A stretch of 64,000 nucleotides of DNA, from assembly GCF_002575655.3 (NCBI RefSeq), contig NC_053040.3, forward strand, positions 355,506,267-355,570,266. The letters run 5' to 3'. The notes below the pieces were generated by a model. The model was given only the letters and a program-made list of their open reading frames with translations, ran no database searches and had not been told where the DNA came from. The DNA is from Aegilops tauschii subsp. strangulata (taxonomy: Eukaryota > Streptophyta > Magnoliopsida > Poales > Poaceae). This document shows positions 32,338 to 44,609 of this stretch, in pieces (position 1 is the first letter of the stretch; each line of letters starts with the position of its first letter). The position numbers and the translations under genes are program-made.

Positions 32338-35300
32338 TGTAACGCCCACGATGCGGCTATATCTCCCACGTGTCGAGGCACAACTTAGAGGCATAACCGC
32401 ATAGTGGTTTTGTCGCAAGAAGGGTCATCTTCACACAATCCCATGTAATGAACAAGAATTGGATAAAGAGTTGGCTTACAATCGCCACTTCACACAATAC
32501 ATAAATATAATTCATACATCATCCAAAATACAAACATATAGAGCGACTACGGTCAAGATCCAAATGAAAATAAGACAACTCCAAATGCTAGATCCCCGAT
32601 CGTCCCAACTGGGCTCCACTACTGATCACCAGGAAAAGACACATAGTAACGACCACGTTCCTCGTCGAACTCCCACTTGAGATCGACCCCATCATCTGCA
32701 CTGGCATCATCGGCACCTGCAACTGTTTTGGTAGAATCTATGAGTCACGAGGACTCAGCAATCTCACACCCGTGAGATCAAGACTATTTAAGCTTATAGG
32801 AAAGGATGGGGTAATGAGGTGGAGCTGCAGCAGCAATAAGCATATATGGTGGCTAACATACGCAAAAGAGAGCAAGAAGAGAAGCAACGGAGCGGTCGTC
32901 AACTAGCAATGACCAAGAAGTGATCCTGAACTCCTACTTACGTCAAACACAACTCAGACCGTGTTCACTTCCCGGACTCCACCAAGAAGAGACCATCACG
33001 GCTACACACGCAGTTGATGTATTTTAATTGGGTCAAATGACAAGTTCTCTACAACCGGACATTAACAAATTCCCATCCGCCTCATAACCGCGGGCACGGC
33101 TTTCGAAAGATAATACCCTGCAGGGGTGTCCCAACTTAGCCCATCATAAGCTCTCACGGTCAACGAAGGATAAACCTTCTCCCGGAAAGACCCGATCAGT
33201 CTCGGAATCCCGGTTTACAAGACATTTCGACAATGGTAAAAGAAGACCAGCAAAGCCGCCCGAATGTGCCGACAAATCCCGATAGGAGCTGCACATATCT
33301 CGTTCTCAGGGCACACCGGATGGGCAAGACGTCGGGTTGGCATAGACCCTGGTTGCCCAGGGGGCGCCGGACATCGCCCAGTTTGGGCCAGCACTCGAAG
33401 GAGCACTGGTCCGGGGGTTTAAAATAAAGATGACCCTCGGGCTCTAGAAAACCCGGGGGAAAAGGCTTAGGTGGAAAATGGTAAGACCAAGGTTGGGCCT
33501 TGCTGGAGGAGTTTTATTCAAGGCGAACTGTCAAGGGGGTCCCATAAATCACCCGACCGCGTAAGGAACGCAAACTCAAGGAACATAATCCCGGTATATC
33601 AGAAACTAGGGGCGGCAAGAGTGGAACAAAACACCAGGCATAAGGCCGAGCCTTCCACCCTTTACCAAAATATATAGATGCATTAATTAAATAAGAGATA
33701 TTGTGATATCCCAACATATCCATGTTCCAACATGGAACAAACTTCAACTTCACCTGCAACTAGCAACGCTATAAGAAGGGCTGAGCAAAAGCGGTAACTT
33801 AGCCAAACAACGGTTTGCTAGGAAAGGATGGTTAGGGGCTGAAATGGAAAAATGGGAGACATGATATAGCAAGTGATAGGTAGCGCAGCATGGCAATAGA
33901 GCGAACAACTAGCAAAGATAGAAGTGATTTCGAGGGGTGGTCATCTTGCCTGCAAGGTTCTCAGCGTTGTCGAAAGCTTGATCCTCGTAAGCGTACTCGA
34001 CAGGTTCCTCGTTCACGAACTCGTCTCCCGGCTCTACCCAAGACAAGAACACAAGCAAACGGAACCACAATCAACCACGAGAAATGCACAAGCTACATGA
34101 TGCAAAACATGTAAGATATGCAAGATATGATATGCGATGCATATGCGTGCTCCGGAAGGAAAATGATGAACAAGGAAGTAACTTGGCAAACCAAGCATGC
34201 CACTGGAAAGATGAGATGATTTCGGTCGAAATCGATATAAAGATCACCGGAAACAGATGCACGGTTTGCAAATGGCGGGCAAAACAAGAATGACACGAAT
34301 CTGCGATTAACAGCATGATAGCACTTAAAATGCAACAACCAACAATGCTATAACACTCGAACATAGCAACAAAGCACATGGAAGTAATCTAAAGGAGATG
34401 CTTGACAAAATATGAACACTGAGCTACGGCTAGTTCACAACATATCAAGCTCAAACAAGCATGGCAAAAGTGCAAAAGATAACAGGTTTACAGACTTGGT
34501 GAAATTACTGGACATGCAGAAAACAGCATCAGGTAGCAATGTTCAGAGCACGAAATCAACATCCTACAGGAACTTAACATAGAAAAACAAGGCATGGCAG
34601 TATTCTCCTAAATGCATATGACAAAAGTCCCTTACTGACCATAAGCCAAAAAGGACCAGAAGATATGATGGCAAGCATGTAAACATAGCAAGTTTCGTTA
34701 ACAGGTTTCAGACTTGGCAGAAAACAGAGCATGGCAGAAATAATAATATGAAGGCATGTTTGTGAGCTTGATGCACTCACCACAAGGCAATTCATGACAA
34801 AACAAGCATACCTACAGCAATATGGCATGTTTATGAAGCTAACCATGGCAAGAACAAAAGCATATCATGTATGGATCAACTACAATAAGCTTGGCAAAAA
34901 TGAATATCATGTTAAGAATCTGCCAGAACTATTTTATAGCAAAAGTAGAGCAAGATTGAGTCATGCTATGGTACTCCATAATTGCAAACAAGGGAAGGAA
35001 TGGATCAATTACAATTATAGATACAAAACATCCTTACTGAACATCTCCAAAATATGCATGGATCTCTCTGTAGCATCAAGTTTACATGGCAACAAAATAA
35101 CAGCAGACAAGGACTTAGAGAAATCACTGAGTCCCTGAAAACAGAAACATTACGGGGCCTAGTTTGCATGCTTGTGCTAGTCACCACAGAGATCACAAAA
35201 ATACATGGCATACACCCTTGGATAGATGGCATGGCATACAACAAAACACATGTAGAGCTCATGCCCATAAGATGCACAGATTAAATGATACAAAAATGAC

Positions 35301-36590
35301 AAATCTCCATGTTCTGATAAGAACCAGCAGTTAACAGCAAATAGCCCTCTTGCAACAGAGATTTGGGCGTCAAGATGACCTCCACTGAACATGGTGCAAT
35401 TGAACAAAATGTAGAGCATGACGAGACGAACAATTTGACATATTACACGCATGAAACGGAGCTACATGCAAGGAGTTATGCACTGTTGAACATGGACACT
35501 TATCGTGAAAAATCGAGGGCTTAGGAATTTTAAGGGTTTCGAGAAGTCAACGCTCACAGTACGGGCGATCCAGATCTGGGGAGCTCGCCTCGATGGAGCT
35601 CGGGCTCGGCTCCGGTGGCGCTCCCCGGCGACGGGAGGGGAAGAAGGAGGCGGGGCGGCGACCGGAGGTGGGACTGGCGACGGAGGGAGGAGAGGACGAG
35701 GTGGCGCCGGCGGCGGAGGGGACCGGAGGAGGCGCGGTGGCGCGGCGGCGTGGCACCGGCGCCGGCGGCCGTCGGCGACGAGGCGGTGGGCGCGGGACCG
35801 GCCGGCGGGGATGGCGTCGTGGAGGAGGAGAGGCGACGGCGGCGGCGCACGCAGGCGCGGGAGGCGCGGTGACGGGCCGGGAGGGCCGCGGGCGGGCCCG
35901 TGGGCCGGCGCGGCGGCGGCGTACGGAAGCGTGACACGTGGCGGCGGCTGTGGAGGTGGACGCGTCCGGCTCCGCCCGGACGTGTCCGGCGGCGGAGAGG
36001 GACGAGGGTTAGGGTTTGGACTGAGTTCGTTTTTCGGGAGGGATGCATTTAAATAGGTAGAGGGAGCTAGGAGGCTCCAAATGAGGTGCGGTTTTCGCCC
36101 ACACGATCGTGATCGAACGACCTAGAGCATGGAAGAGAGTTTGGTGGGTTTCGGGCTGGTTTTGAGGGGGGTTTTGCTGGACACTCAAATGGACTTGGCG
36201 GATGCCCGGTTAACCGTTGGAGTACCAAACGACCTCCAAATGGAACGAAACTTTACCGGTGGTCTCCGGGTGGTATAATAAGGCCACTTGACAAGCCTCG
36301 GTCCATTCCGAGAAAGTTTGACACCCGCTCACGAAAGAAAACAAGAGGGGTGCACCGGAGGAGATAGGAGCGTCGGATTGCAAAACGGACAACGGGGAAA
36401 ATGCTCGGATGCAAGAGACGAACACGTATGCAAATGCAATGCACATGATGACATGATAAGAAATGCATGACATGAACAAAAATGCAAAATGACAAACAAA
36501 ACCCGACCACGGAGGGAATATCATAACACATAGCTGAAAATGGCAAGAGTCGGAGTTACAAATATGGCAAGTTACATGCGGGGTGTTACA
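32338..36590 (-). mobile_element. Solo LTR, 4.25 kb
   Basis: Plus strand TGTAACGCCCACGATG ... GGGGTGTTACA, with perfect GCATG duplications at 32333-32337 and 36591-36595. No internal domain, so an LTR-LTR recombination product. In minus orientation it starts TGTAACACCCCGCATG and has a TATTTAAATG box near 36047-36056, followed by a very G/C-rich segment (35560-35990). The rest is AT-rich. Probably from a gypsy family with giant LTRs; family not named. Confidence 0.87.
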
Positions 36591-36595
36591 GCATG

Positions 36596-38010
36596 CTCCT
36601 AGGGGAAGGGTTGGTAGGAGTTAACCATCGCGCGATCCCGACCTCCACACAAAGGATGACAATCAAAGAACACCTCATGTTCCAAATTTGTTACACAACG
36701 GTTACCATACGTGCATGCTACGGGACTTGCAAATTTCAACACAAGTATTTCTCAAATTCATAATTACTCAACTAGCACAACTTTAATATCACCATCTTCA
36801 TATCTCAAAACAATCATCAAGTATCAAACTTCTCATAGTATTCAATGCACCCTATATGAAAGTTTTTATTATATCCATCTTGGATGCCTATCATATTAGG
36901 ACTAATTTTATAGCCAAAGCAAATTACCATGCTGTTCTAAAGGACTCTCAAAATAATTTAAGTGAAGCATGAGATATCAATAATTTCTATAAAATAAAAC
37001 CACCACTGTGTTCTAAAAAGATATAAGTGAAGCACTAGAGCAAAATTATCTAGCTCAAAAGATATAAGTGAAGCACATAGAGTATTCTAATAAATTCTGA
37101 TTCATGTGTGTCTCTCCCAAAAGGTGTGTACAGCAAGGATGATTGTGGTAAACTAAAAAGGAAAGACTCAAATCATACAAGACGCTCCAAGCAAAACACA
37201 TATCATGTGGTAAATAAAAATATAGCATCAAGTAAAGTTACCGATGGACGAAGACGAAAGAGGGGATGCCTTCCAGGGCATCCCCAAGCTTAGGCTTTTG
37301 GTTGTACTTGAATTTTACCTTCGGTTGCCTTGGGCATCCCCAAGCTTAGGCTCTTGCCACTCCTTATTCCATAATCCATCAAATATTTACCCAAAACTTG
37401 AAAACTTCACAACACAAAACTCAACAGAAAATCTCATGAGCTCCGTTAGCGAAATAAAACAAACCACCACTTTAAGGTACTATAATGAACTCATTCTTTA
37501 TTTATATTGGTGTTAAACCTAATGTATTCCAACTTCTCTATGGTTCATACCCCCCGATACTAGCCATAGACTCATCAAAATAAGCAAACAACACACGAAA
37601 AACAGAATCTGTCAAAAACAGAATAGTCTGTAGCAATATGTATCAAACGCAAACTTCTGGAACTTAAAAAATTCTGATCAATTAGGAAGTCCTAGATAAT
37701 TTGTTTATTAATCTTCTGCAAAAAGAATCAACTGAAAATCACGTTTTTGTGATTTATGAAAACTAATCTCGTGCGCGCAAAAGTTTCTGTTTTTCAGCAA
37801 GATCAAATTAACTATCACCGTAGGTTATCCTAAAGGTTTTACTTGGCACAGACACTAATTAAAACACAAAACCACATCTAACCAGAGGCTAGATGAATTA
37901 TTTATTACTAAACAGGAACAAAAAGCAAGGAACAAAAATAAAATTGGGTTGCCTCCCAACAAGCGCTATCGTTTAACGCCCCTAGCTAGCCATTGAGATT
38001 TCGATGACGC
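36596..38010 (-). other. Central noncoding region of Athila-like element
   Basis: AT-rich with short repeats (AGATATAAGTGAAGCAC twice near 37018 and 37060). Holds two polypurine-like blocks (GGGCATCCCCAAGCTTAGGC at 37278 and 37333 on the plus strand). No supported ORF. Confidence 0.65.
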
Positions 38011-38844
38011 TCACATAAAAGATAGTAATTGAAACACAAAGAGAGCATCATAAAACATGTGAAAATCACAACTAAGTCTAACATACTTCCTATGCATAGG
38101 CATCTTATAGGCAAACAAATTATCAAGGCAAGCAAAAACTAGCATATGCAAGGAAGCGGAAAGAAACAATAGCAACCTCAACATAACGAGAGGTAATTTA
38201 GTAACATGAAAATTTCTACAACCATATTTTCCTCTCTCATAATAATTACATGTAGGATCATAAGAAAATTCAACAATATAGTTATCACAAAACATATTCT
38301 TAACACGATCCACATGTATGCAAAGTTGACACTCTTCCAAAATAGTGGGATTAACATTAACTAAAGTCATGACCTCTCCAAACCCACTTTTATCAAAAAA
38401 ATCATAAGATTGAACATTCTCCAAATATGTGGGATCTAAAGTCGACACTCTTCCAGACCCACTTTCAATATTATTGCAAACATTATGATCAATCTCATAT
38501 TCATCATGGGGCTTAAATTGTTTTTCAAGATTGTAAGAAGAATCACCCCAATCATGATCATTGCAACAAGTAGTGGACATAGCAAAACTAGCATCCCCAA
38601 GCTTAGGGTTTTGCATATTATTAGCACAATTGACATTAATAGAATATATAATATCATCATTGCAATCATGCTTTTTATTCAAATATCTATCGTGAATCAC
38701 TTCATAAAGTACTTCATCACAATTTTCAGATTCACGAATTTCAAGCAAAACTTCATAAAGATAATCTAGTGCACAAAACTCACTAGCAATTGGTTCATCA
38801 TAATTGGATCTCTTAAAAGGATTAGCAAGCGGATGAGGATCCAT
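38011..38844 (-). CDS. ORF of unknown function in Athila-like element
   Basis: An intact 277-codon ORF, 230 bp after the PBS. Starts MDPHPLANPFKRSNYDEPI. Acidic, asparagine/aspartate- and cysteine-rich N-terminal two thirds (CCNDHDWGDSSYNLEKQF, DKSGFGEVMTLVNVNP, CDNYIVEFSYDPTCNYYERG). The last 70 residues are hydrophobic and could include one or two membrane segments (LVMLRLLLFLSASLHMLVF, FYDALFVFQLLSFM). No Gag or Pol motif is visible. I recall similar ORFs in other Triticeae non-autonomous elements, without known function. It stays open although the element is old by LTR divergence. An env-like membrane protein is one possibility, but unproven. Confidence 0.65.
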   Translation of the reverse strand: MDPHPLANPFKRSNYDEPIASEFCALDYLYEVLLEIRESENCDEVLYEVIHDRYLNKKHDCNDDIIYSINVNCANNMQNPKLGDASFAMSTTCCNDHDWGDSSYNLEKQFKPHDEYEIDHNVCNNIESGSGRVSTLDPTYLENVQSYDFFDKSGFGEVMTLVNVNPTILEECQLCIHVDRVKNMFCDNYIVEFSYDPTCNYYERGKYGCRNFHVTKLPLVMLRLLLFLSASLHMLVFACLDNLFAYKMPMHRKYVRLSCDFHMFYDALFVFQLLSFM

Positions 38845-39075
38845 AGATCTTAGGTTCTCTGTTTAGCAATAAATACACAACTATCCCAATCAAACGAGCA
38901 AACGAGCCAAGTAAGACATCAAGGCAAACGAAAAGACGAACGGAAAAAGGGTGAATAAAATGGCAAGGGTGAAGTGGGGGAGAGGAAAACGAGAGGCAAA
39001 AGGCAAATAATGTAATGTGAGGGATAAGTGTTTGTGATGCGTACTTGGTATGTCTTGACTTGACGTAACGTAAAA

Positions 39076-39094
39076 CTCCCCAGCAACGGCGCCA
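39076..39094 (-). promoter_or_regulatory. Primer-binding site of Athila-like element
   Basis: Minus strand TGGCGCCGTTGCTGGGGAG, 11 bases from the LTR end. Confidence 0.85.
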
Positions 39095-39105
39095 AAAATC
39101 CTTCT

Positions 39106-40661
39106 TGCTACCTCTCGAGCATGCGTCGGTTTTCCCTTGAAGAGGAAAGGGTGATGCAGCAAAGTAGCGTAAGTATTTCCCTCAGTTTTTGAGAACCAAG
39201 GTATCAATCCAGTAGGAGACTACACGCAAATCCCTCGTACCTGCACAAACAAATAAGAACCTTGCAACCAACGCGATAAAGGGGTTGTCAATCCCTTCAC
39301 AGCCACTTGCAAAAGTGAGATCTGATAGAGATAATAAGATAAATATTTTTGGTATTTTTGTTGTATAGATTGAAAAGTAAAGATTGCAAAGTAAAATAGA
39401 TTGGAAACTTATATGATGGAAAATAGACCCGGGGGCCATAGGTTTCACTAGTGGCTTCTCTCAAGATAGCATAATCTACGGTGGGTGAACAAATTACTGT
39501 CGAGCAATTGATAGAAAAGTGCATAGTTACGAGAATATCTAGGCATGATCATGTATATAGGCATCACGTCCGCAACAAGTAGACCGAAACGATTCTGCAT
39601 CTACTACTATTACTCCACACATCAACCGCTATACAGCGTGCATCTAGAGTATTAAGTTCATAAGAACAGAGTAACGCATTAGGCAAGATGACATGATGTA
39701 GAGGGATAAACTCAAGCAATATGATATAAACCCCATCTTTTTATCCTCGATGGCAACAATACAATGTGTGCCTTGCTGCCCCTGCTGTCACTGGGAAAGG
39801 ACACCGCAAGATTGAACCCAAAGCTAAGCACTTCTCCCATTGCAAGAAAGATCAATCTAGTAGGCCAAACCAAACTGATAATTTGAAGAGACTTGCAAAG
39901 ATAACAAATCATACATAAAAGAATTCAGAGGAGATTCAAATATTGTTCATAGATAATCTTGATCATAAACCCACAATTCATCGGATCTCGACAAACACAC
40001 CGCAAAAAGAATTACATCGAATAGATCTCCAAGAAGATCAAGGAGAACTTTGTATTGAGATCCAAAGAGAGAGAAGAAGCCATCTAGCTAATAACTATGG
40101 ACCCGAAGGTCTGAGGTAAACTACTCTCACATCATCGGAGAGGCTATGGTGTTGATGTAGAAGCCCTCCGTGATCGATTCCCCCTCCGGCTGAGCGCCGG
40201 AAAAGGCCCCAAGATGGGATCTCACGGGTACAGAAGGTTGCGGCGGTGGAAATAGGGTTTCGTGGTGCTCCCGGATGTTTTCGGGGTATATGAGTATATA
40301 TAGGCGAAAGAAGTCGGTTGGGGGAGCCACGAGGGTGGGGGCGCGCCTACCCCCCCTGGGCGCGCCTCCCTGCCTCGTGGCCACCTCGTCGCTTCCTTGA
40401 CGTCCACTCCAAGTCTCCTGGATTGCGTTTGTTCCAAAAATTACTCTCCCGAAGGTTTCATTCTGTTTGGATTCCGTTTGATATTCCTTTTCTGCGGAAC
40501 ACTGAAATAGGCAAAAAACAGCAATTTGGACTGGGCCTCCGGTTAGTAGGTTAGTCCCAAAAATATTATAAAAGTGTCTAATAAAGCCCATTAAACATCC
40601 AAAACAGATAATATAATAGCATGGAACAATCAAAAATTATAGATACGTTGGAGACGTATGA
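39106..40661 (-). repeat. 5' LTR of Athila-like element
   Basis: 1556 bp, colinear with 29353-30923. The terminal base pair is mutated (plus-strand GTATGA instead of GTATCA at 40656-40661). TATATATA region near 40292-40302. Confidence 0.9.
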
Positions 40662-40850
40662 GGGTGTAGCTGGTTCTCTGTCCAACTGGGTAGGGGTACA
40701 ATCTGCGGGAGTCTGGGTTATGTGTGGTGGGGCTAGTTCTTGGGCAAGTACAACCGTGGTTCTATCTGCATCAACTGGTAGCACTATCTTTTCTAAAGAC
40801 CGTGTTGTTACTCCCTTAGAAACTGCCATCACCCTCTCCAATTCAAATGG
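40662..40850 (-). pseudogene. 5' half of exon 4 of the unknown gene
   Basis: Acceptor TTATCAG followed by CCATTTGAA at 40850. Reads PFELERVMAVSKGVTTRSLE, LPVDADRTTVVLAQELAPPH and QTPADCTPTQLDREPAT up to the insertion. Its start (PFE...V.GV.TR...) resembles exons 2 and 3, so it belongs to the same tandem exon series. Confidence 0.6.
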
Positions 40851-41470
40851 CTGATAAACAAGAAAAGTAATTGAATGTACAGACATTGTATGATAAGACA
40901 GGTGCAATGGATAGTGGGGAATAAAAGAGGGGATGAAATAATTCACATTTATGCTGTCTAACCAAACAAGATAGCATGGCACAATTTCACATATATGATG
41001 GCTAACTAAACAGGATAGCATGACACAATTTCACATTATGATGGCTAACTAAAAAAGATGGAAAGACATAGTTCAAAATATGATGACTATGTAAACAGGA
41101 TGGCATGATATAACTATATAATGTCTTTATTAAATAGGTTGGCATGCCATAATTCACATACATGCCGCCTATGGAAACATGATAGCATGATATAATTCAC
41201 GGATAGAATGACATAATTCAAAATATGATGACTGTAAACACTAAACAGGATGAGATGATATAACTATATGATGTCTATTAAATGGGTTGCCATGCCATAA
41301 TTCAGATAGATGTTGTGTATGTAAACATGATGGCATGATATAATTCAAATATATGATTTATATAGTAAGCAAGTAAGCAGATGGCAATCCATATATGATG
41401 TAAAAACTAAGCAATGCAAGACAACATGCATGACATGGGTAATATAACCCTGCCAAGTTTGAGCATAGAC

Positions 41471-41620
41471 CTCAGGGGGGAAATAGGACTGGTCATCAGT
41501 CTCTGAATCCTCCTCTAAGGAGCTCTCTATAACCAGCAAGATGTCTGCTTCAGCAGGTAGCATTGTCTGCTCTGAATACCTTGTTTTCACTCCAGATACT
41601 TTCATCACAGCTTCAAATGG
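41471..41620 (-). pseudogene. Exon 3 of the unknown gene
   Basis: Bounded by a CATCAG acceptor and a GTCTATGC donor. Reads PFEAVMKVSGVKTRYSEQTM, LPAEADILLVIESSLEED, SETDDQSYFPPE. About 70% similar to exon 2 by eye, so a tandem exon duplicate. Acidic, serine-rich, unknown function. Confidence 0.6.
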
Positions 41621-41966
41621 CTGATGCACAGGAAGAGTAGTTGAATATACAAATGTTGTCAACAAATGGAACACGTAATACAAAAAAATGATAGCATGAT
41701 ATAATTCACATACATGATGATTGGCTAAACAACATGGCATTGGATAATTCACATATATAATGCCTTTGCAACAATATAGCATTGCATAATTCACATATAT
41801 AATGTCTTGCAACAAGATGGCAATGCATAATTCACATATATGGTAATTAGACACTAAAGAGGTGGCATTCACACAAAGCATGTCTAAACTAATCAAATGA
41901 CATAGCAATGCAAGACACCATACGCACGATATGAGCAACATAACCCTACCAAGTTAGAGCATACAC

Positions 41967-42112
41967 CTTGGGGGGAAATAGGACTGGTCATCTGTCTCTG
42001 AATCCTCTGAGGAGCTATCCGTAACCAGCGAGATATGCGCTTTGTCAGATAGCATAGTCTGCTTTGAAGACCTTGTTTTCACTCCAGAATTTTCCATCAT
42101 CGTGTCAAATGG
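41967..42112 (-). pseudogene. Exon 2 of the unknown gene
   Basis: Duplicate of exon 3: PFDTMMENSGVKTRSSKQTM, LSDKAHISLVTDSSSED, SETDDQSYFPP. Length 146 against 150 bp, so it has a small frame difference. Confidence 0.6.
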
Positions 42113-42431
42113 CTGATGCACACGAAGAGTAGTTGAATGTACTAACATTGTTGAAAAATGTAATACGTAACAGAAAAAAAGGATGGCCAGGTATAATTCA
42201 TATAAGATGACTGGATAAGCAGGATGGCATTGCAAAATTCACATATATGATGCCTGGATAAACAAGATGGCGTTGCATAATTCACATAAACGATGAATAA
42301 ATTAAACAGATGGCATTCACACAAAGCATGTCTAAACTAAGAAGATGACATATTTGATGTATAAAGTAAGCAATGCAAGGCACCATATGCATGATATAAC
42401 CAACATCAGCATGACAAATTAGAGCGAAGAC

Positions 42432-42557
42432 CTCATGGGGTAAATAGGAGTGGTCTACTCCTTCTGAATCCCCCTCAGAACAGATATCTTCCTCTTGATT
42501 ATAATCCGAAATGGGTGGAAGGGGGCTGCCTTTGCGCCTACCATGGAGTGATGTCTG
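42432..42557 (-). pseudogene. Exon 1 (or early exon) of the unknown gene
   Basis: After an ATGCAG acceptor-like site: SLHGRRKGSPLPPISDYNQE, EDICSEGDSEGVDHSYLPHE, then a GTCTTCGC donor. Its end matches the DDQSYFPPE end of exons 2 and 3. The true first exon may lie further right. Confidence 0.5.
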
Positions 42558-42985
42558 CATGAAATTTTATTGCCACGCAAGGCACGTCTCTTTTGCTCTA
42601 CATGTTCAGTTCCATTGTGTACAATAACTGACATGCATAGGAATAAAACATAGTGAGATTATGTAAGGAGTGCATCCAGAAATCCAGAGTGATGGTAGCA
42701 ACCTGTGGATAGACCCAAAACCAATTATTGCAGGCAGATAATGGCTTCAATTAAAAATACAGATAATGGCTTCTTTACTGTTTGTTTCCCACCCAACATG
42801 AAACTCATAGTAGACACCAGAGATTAACCAGATAGTAGATAGATACTATTGATTGCGGCCCCGATATGTACCCCAAAACCATTTAAAAACTCAAGTTTGA
42901 CCATTAGTTTGGAGCTGACTCAGAGTCTAATCGGTGAACAGGACGATAAAGTAGCATGTAATATTAAGGGATGCATAACGTAAGC
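42558..42985. other. Stretch with no recognised feature
   Basis: Presumed intron of the unknown gene; AT-rich, no ORF or repeat that I can name. Confidence 0.4.
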
Positions 42986-44299
42986 AGACACGAAAGAGTG
43001 CGACCTCTCTTGCGGACCCGTGTAGTCCTCGAGGTCATCTACTCGGTTGATGATGGTAATGCAGTTATCATGGCTGCCAGCGGCGGGGAAGAAGATCTGA
43101 GGCGGTGAAAGACAGTCCGGAGGCCGGATCCCTGCTGTGCTGGACCCTTCTGTCGTTGGAGCAGCTGAGCTGGGGTGAACGATGGCGCAGCAGGAGCGGG
43201 ACAAACCACACAAGGTTTTCTTTGAAAACTATCTGTAAGAGAAGTAATTCTGTGAGGGCTCGTTTGAATTGGAGGATTCTAACAATGCAGGGATAGGAAA
43301 TACACAGTAATAGGATAGGAATGCAGGTGCAAAACAGAGAATTTAAAAACATAGGATTTCTGCCAATCTGGGTGTTTGGTTCACAAGAATTGGAAGATCA
43401 CAGGATGCAAAGAAGCAGGGTGAGATTAAGTCAAACCACAAGAAAATGTACGGCTATAATGCTATTATGCTACTATCTCTTAGTCTTGTGCTACATGAAT
43501 AGGAATTTGAAAAGGAGGACAAGTGATTAAAATTCCTACGGTTTTTCTTTCAAGGAGACACTAAAGGAACAAATCCTACAATTTTCCTTTGCTCCATTCC
43601 TTTGAACCAAATGCACGAATAGTAGTACCATAGGAAACTTTCCAATTCCTATGTTTTTCCTTCACTTTTCCTTTCAAGCACTGGCGATTCTAGCAGGCAG
43701 GCTTGAGCAAGGAAAAGCCTACACTCAAAAAATGTTTTTGTGCTACTTCTACTACTTTGGACCCAGGCTACTGCCCTACTAGCTCAACTCCCAGGCCCAT
43801 CGACAAATGCACAGCTCAAACGCGCAGAGATAAATAATGATGGCGTTCAAGAGAGTCCATCACGGATAGCTAAGTTGTCTGGTACCTCACTGCTTGTCAT
43901 ATAGTAGGAGAAACTAATCGTATTTCATGTTAATGCGTGTGCTCAGTGGACAATATATATAACATGTAGAGTAAAAAGAGATGCAACAAGTGTACAACCT
44001 CTTTGGCGAAGCCATGTCGATCTCAGCGTGATTGGGTTGGTCGGTGAGGATGATCCAGCTGACTTGGCTGTCGGAGGAGGGGAAGCAGATCTTAGGCATC
44101 TTGAGATGGAGCCCGGGGTACTGCTCCGCTGTGATGGAGGGTTTCGTCGTTGGAGCAGCTCCGGTGAGTTGTACGACACTGAGGCTGAAGCAGGACAGGA
44201 GACACAACGTTAACCTGAGTGGAATTCTAATAGCATCTCCAATAGATGACGTAAAATACATAACCACAAAGTGCTAGATGTAAAATACATCAGTCGCTC

Positions 44300-44410
44300 A
44301 TCTCTGAACTTAACTGTCGAAACTGAATTTAACAGTCGAAACTGAACTTAACTGTCGAAACTAAATTTTGCTGTCGAAACTGAATTGTGCTGTCAAAACT
44401 GAACGCACTA
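44300..44410. repeat. About 20-bp minisatellite
   Basis: Five to six units of CTGTCGAAACTGAA(C/T)TTAA, degenerating to CTGTCAAAACTGAACGCAC. Confidence 0.8.
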
Positions 44411-44609
44411 GTAGCAGAAAAGCAGTAGCAGCAGCGTGCGAGAGCCGGGGCAGCTAGTCATGTAGCAGGATCAGGTGAGGCTACCCTAAGACTCCAGCCA
44501 CCACCGGCCAAACAGCCGCCCCCCGCCGCCCGCGGCCGGCGATGCGCCGCCCCGCCCGCCCCGAAACCACTCCCCACCGCCGGTCCGCCGCCGCCCCGGC
44601 CATCCTCTA

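Larger units (their letters stand above)
29353..40661 (-). mobile_element. Non-autonomous Athila-like gypsy element with nested solo LTR
   Basis: Minus-strand element flanked by GGGTG (29348-29352 and 40662-40666). 5' LTR 39106-40661, PBS 39076-39094, one ORF (38011-38844), a 3' noncoding region, 3' LTR 29353-30923. About 3.9 kb of internal DNA remains after removing the solo LTR (32338-36590). No gag, RT or integrase, so mobility would depend on a relative. The PBS TGGCGCCGTTGCTGGGGAG is the type used by Athila-like Triticeae elements. LTRs differ by roughly 3% by eye, older than the chromovirus. Confidence 0.85.
40940..42310. repeat. Degenerate AT-rich tandem repeats in introns
   Basis: Blocks at 40945-41360, 41690-41850 and 42180-42330 are made of irregular units of about 45-60 bp around GATGGCATG(A/C)NATAATTCACATATATGATG. 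They fill the introns between the duplicated exons. Confidence 0.65.

Noticed and set aside
35505..36056. 183-codon Gly/Arg-rich ORF
   Set aside because: Lies in the G/C-rich 5' transcribed part of the solo LTR, opposite to its orientation; low complexity.
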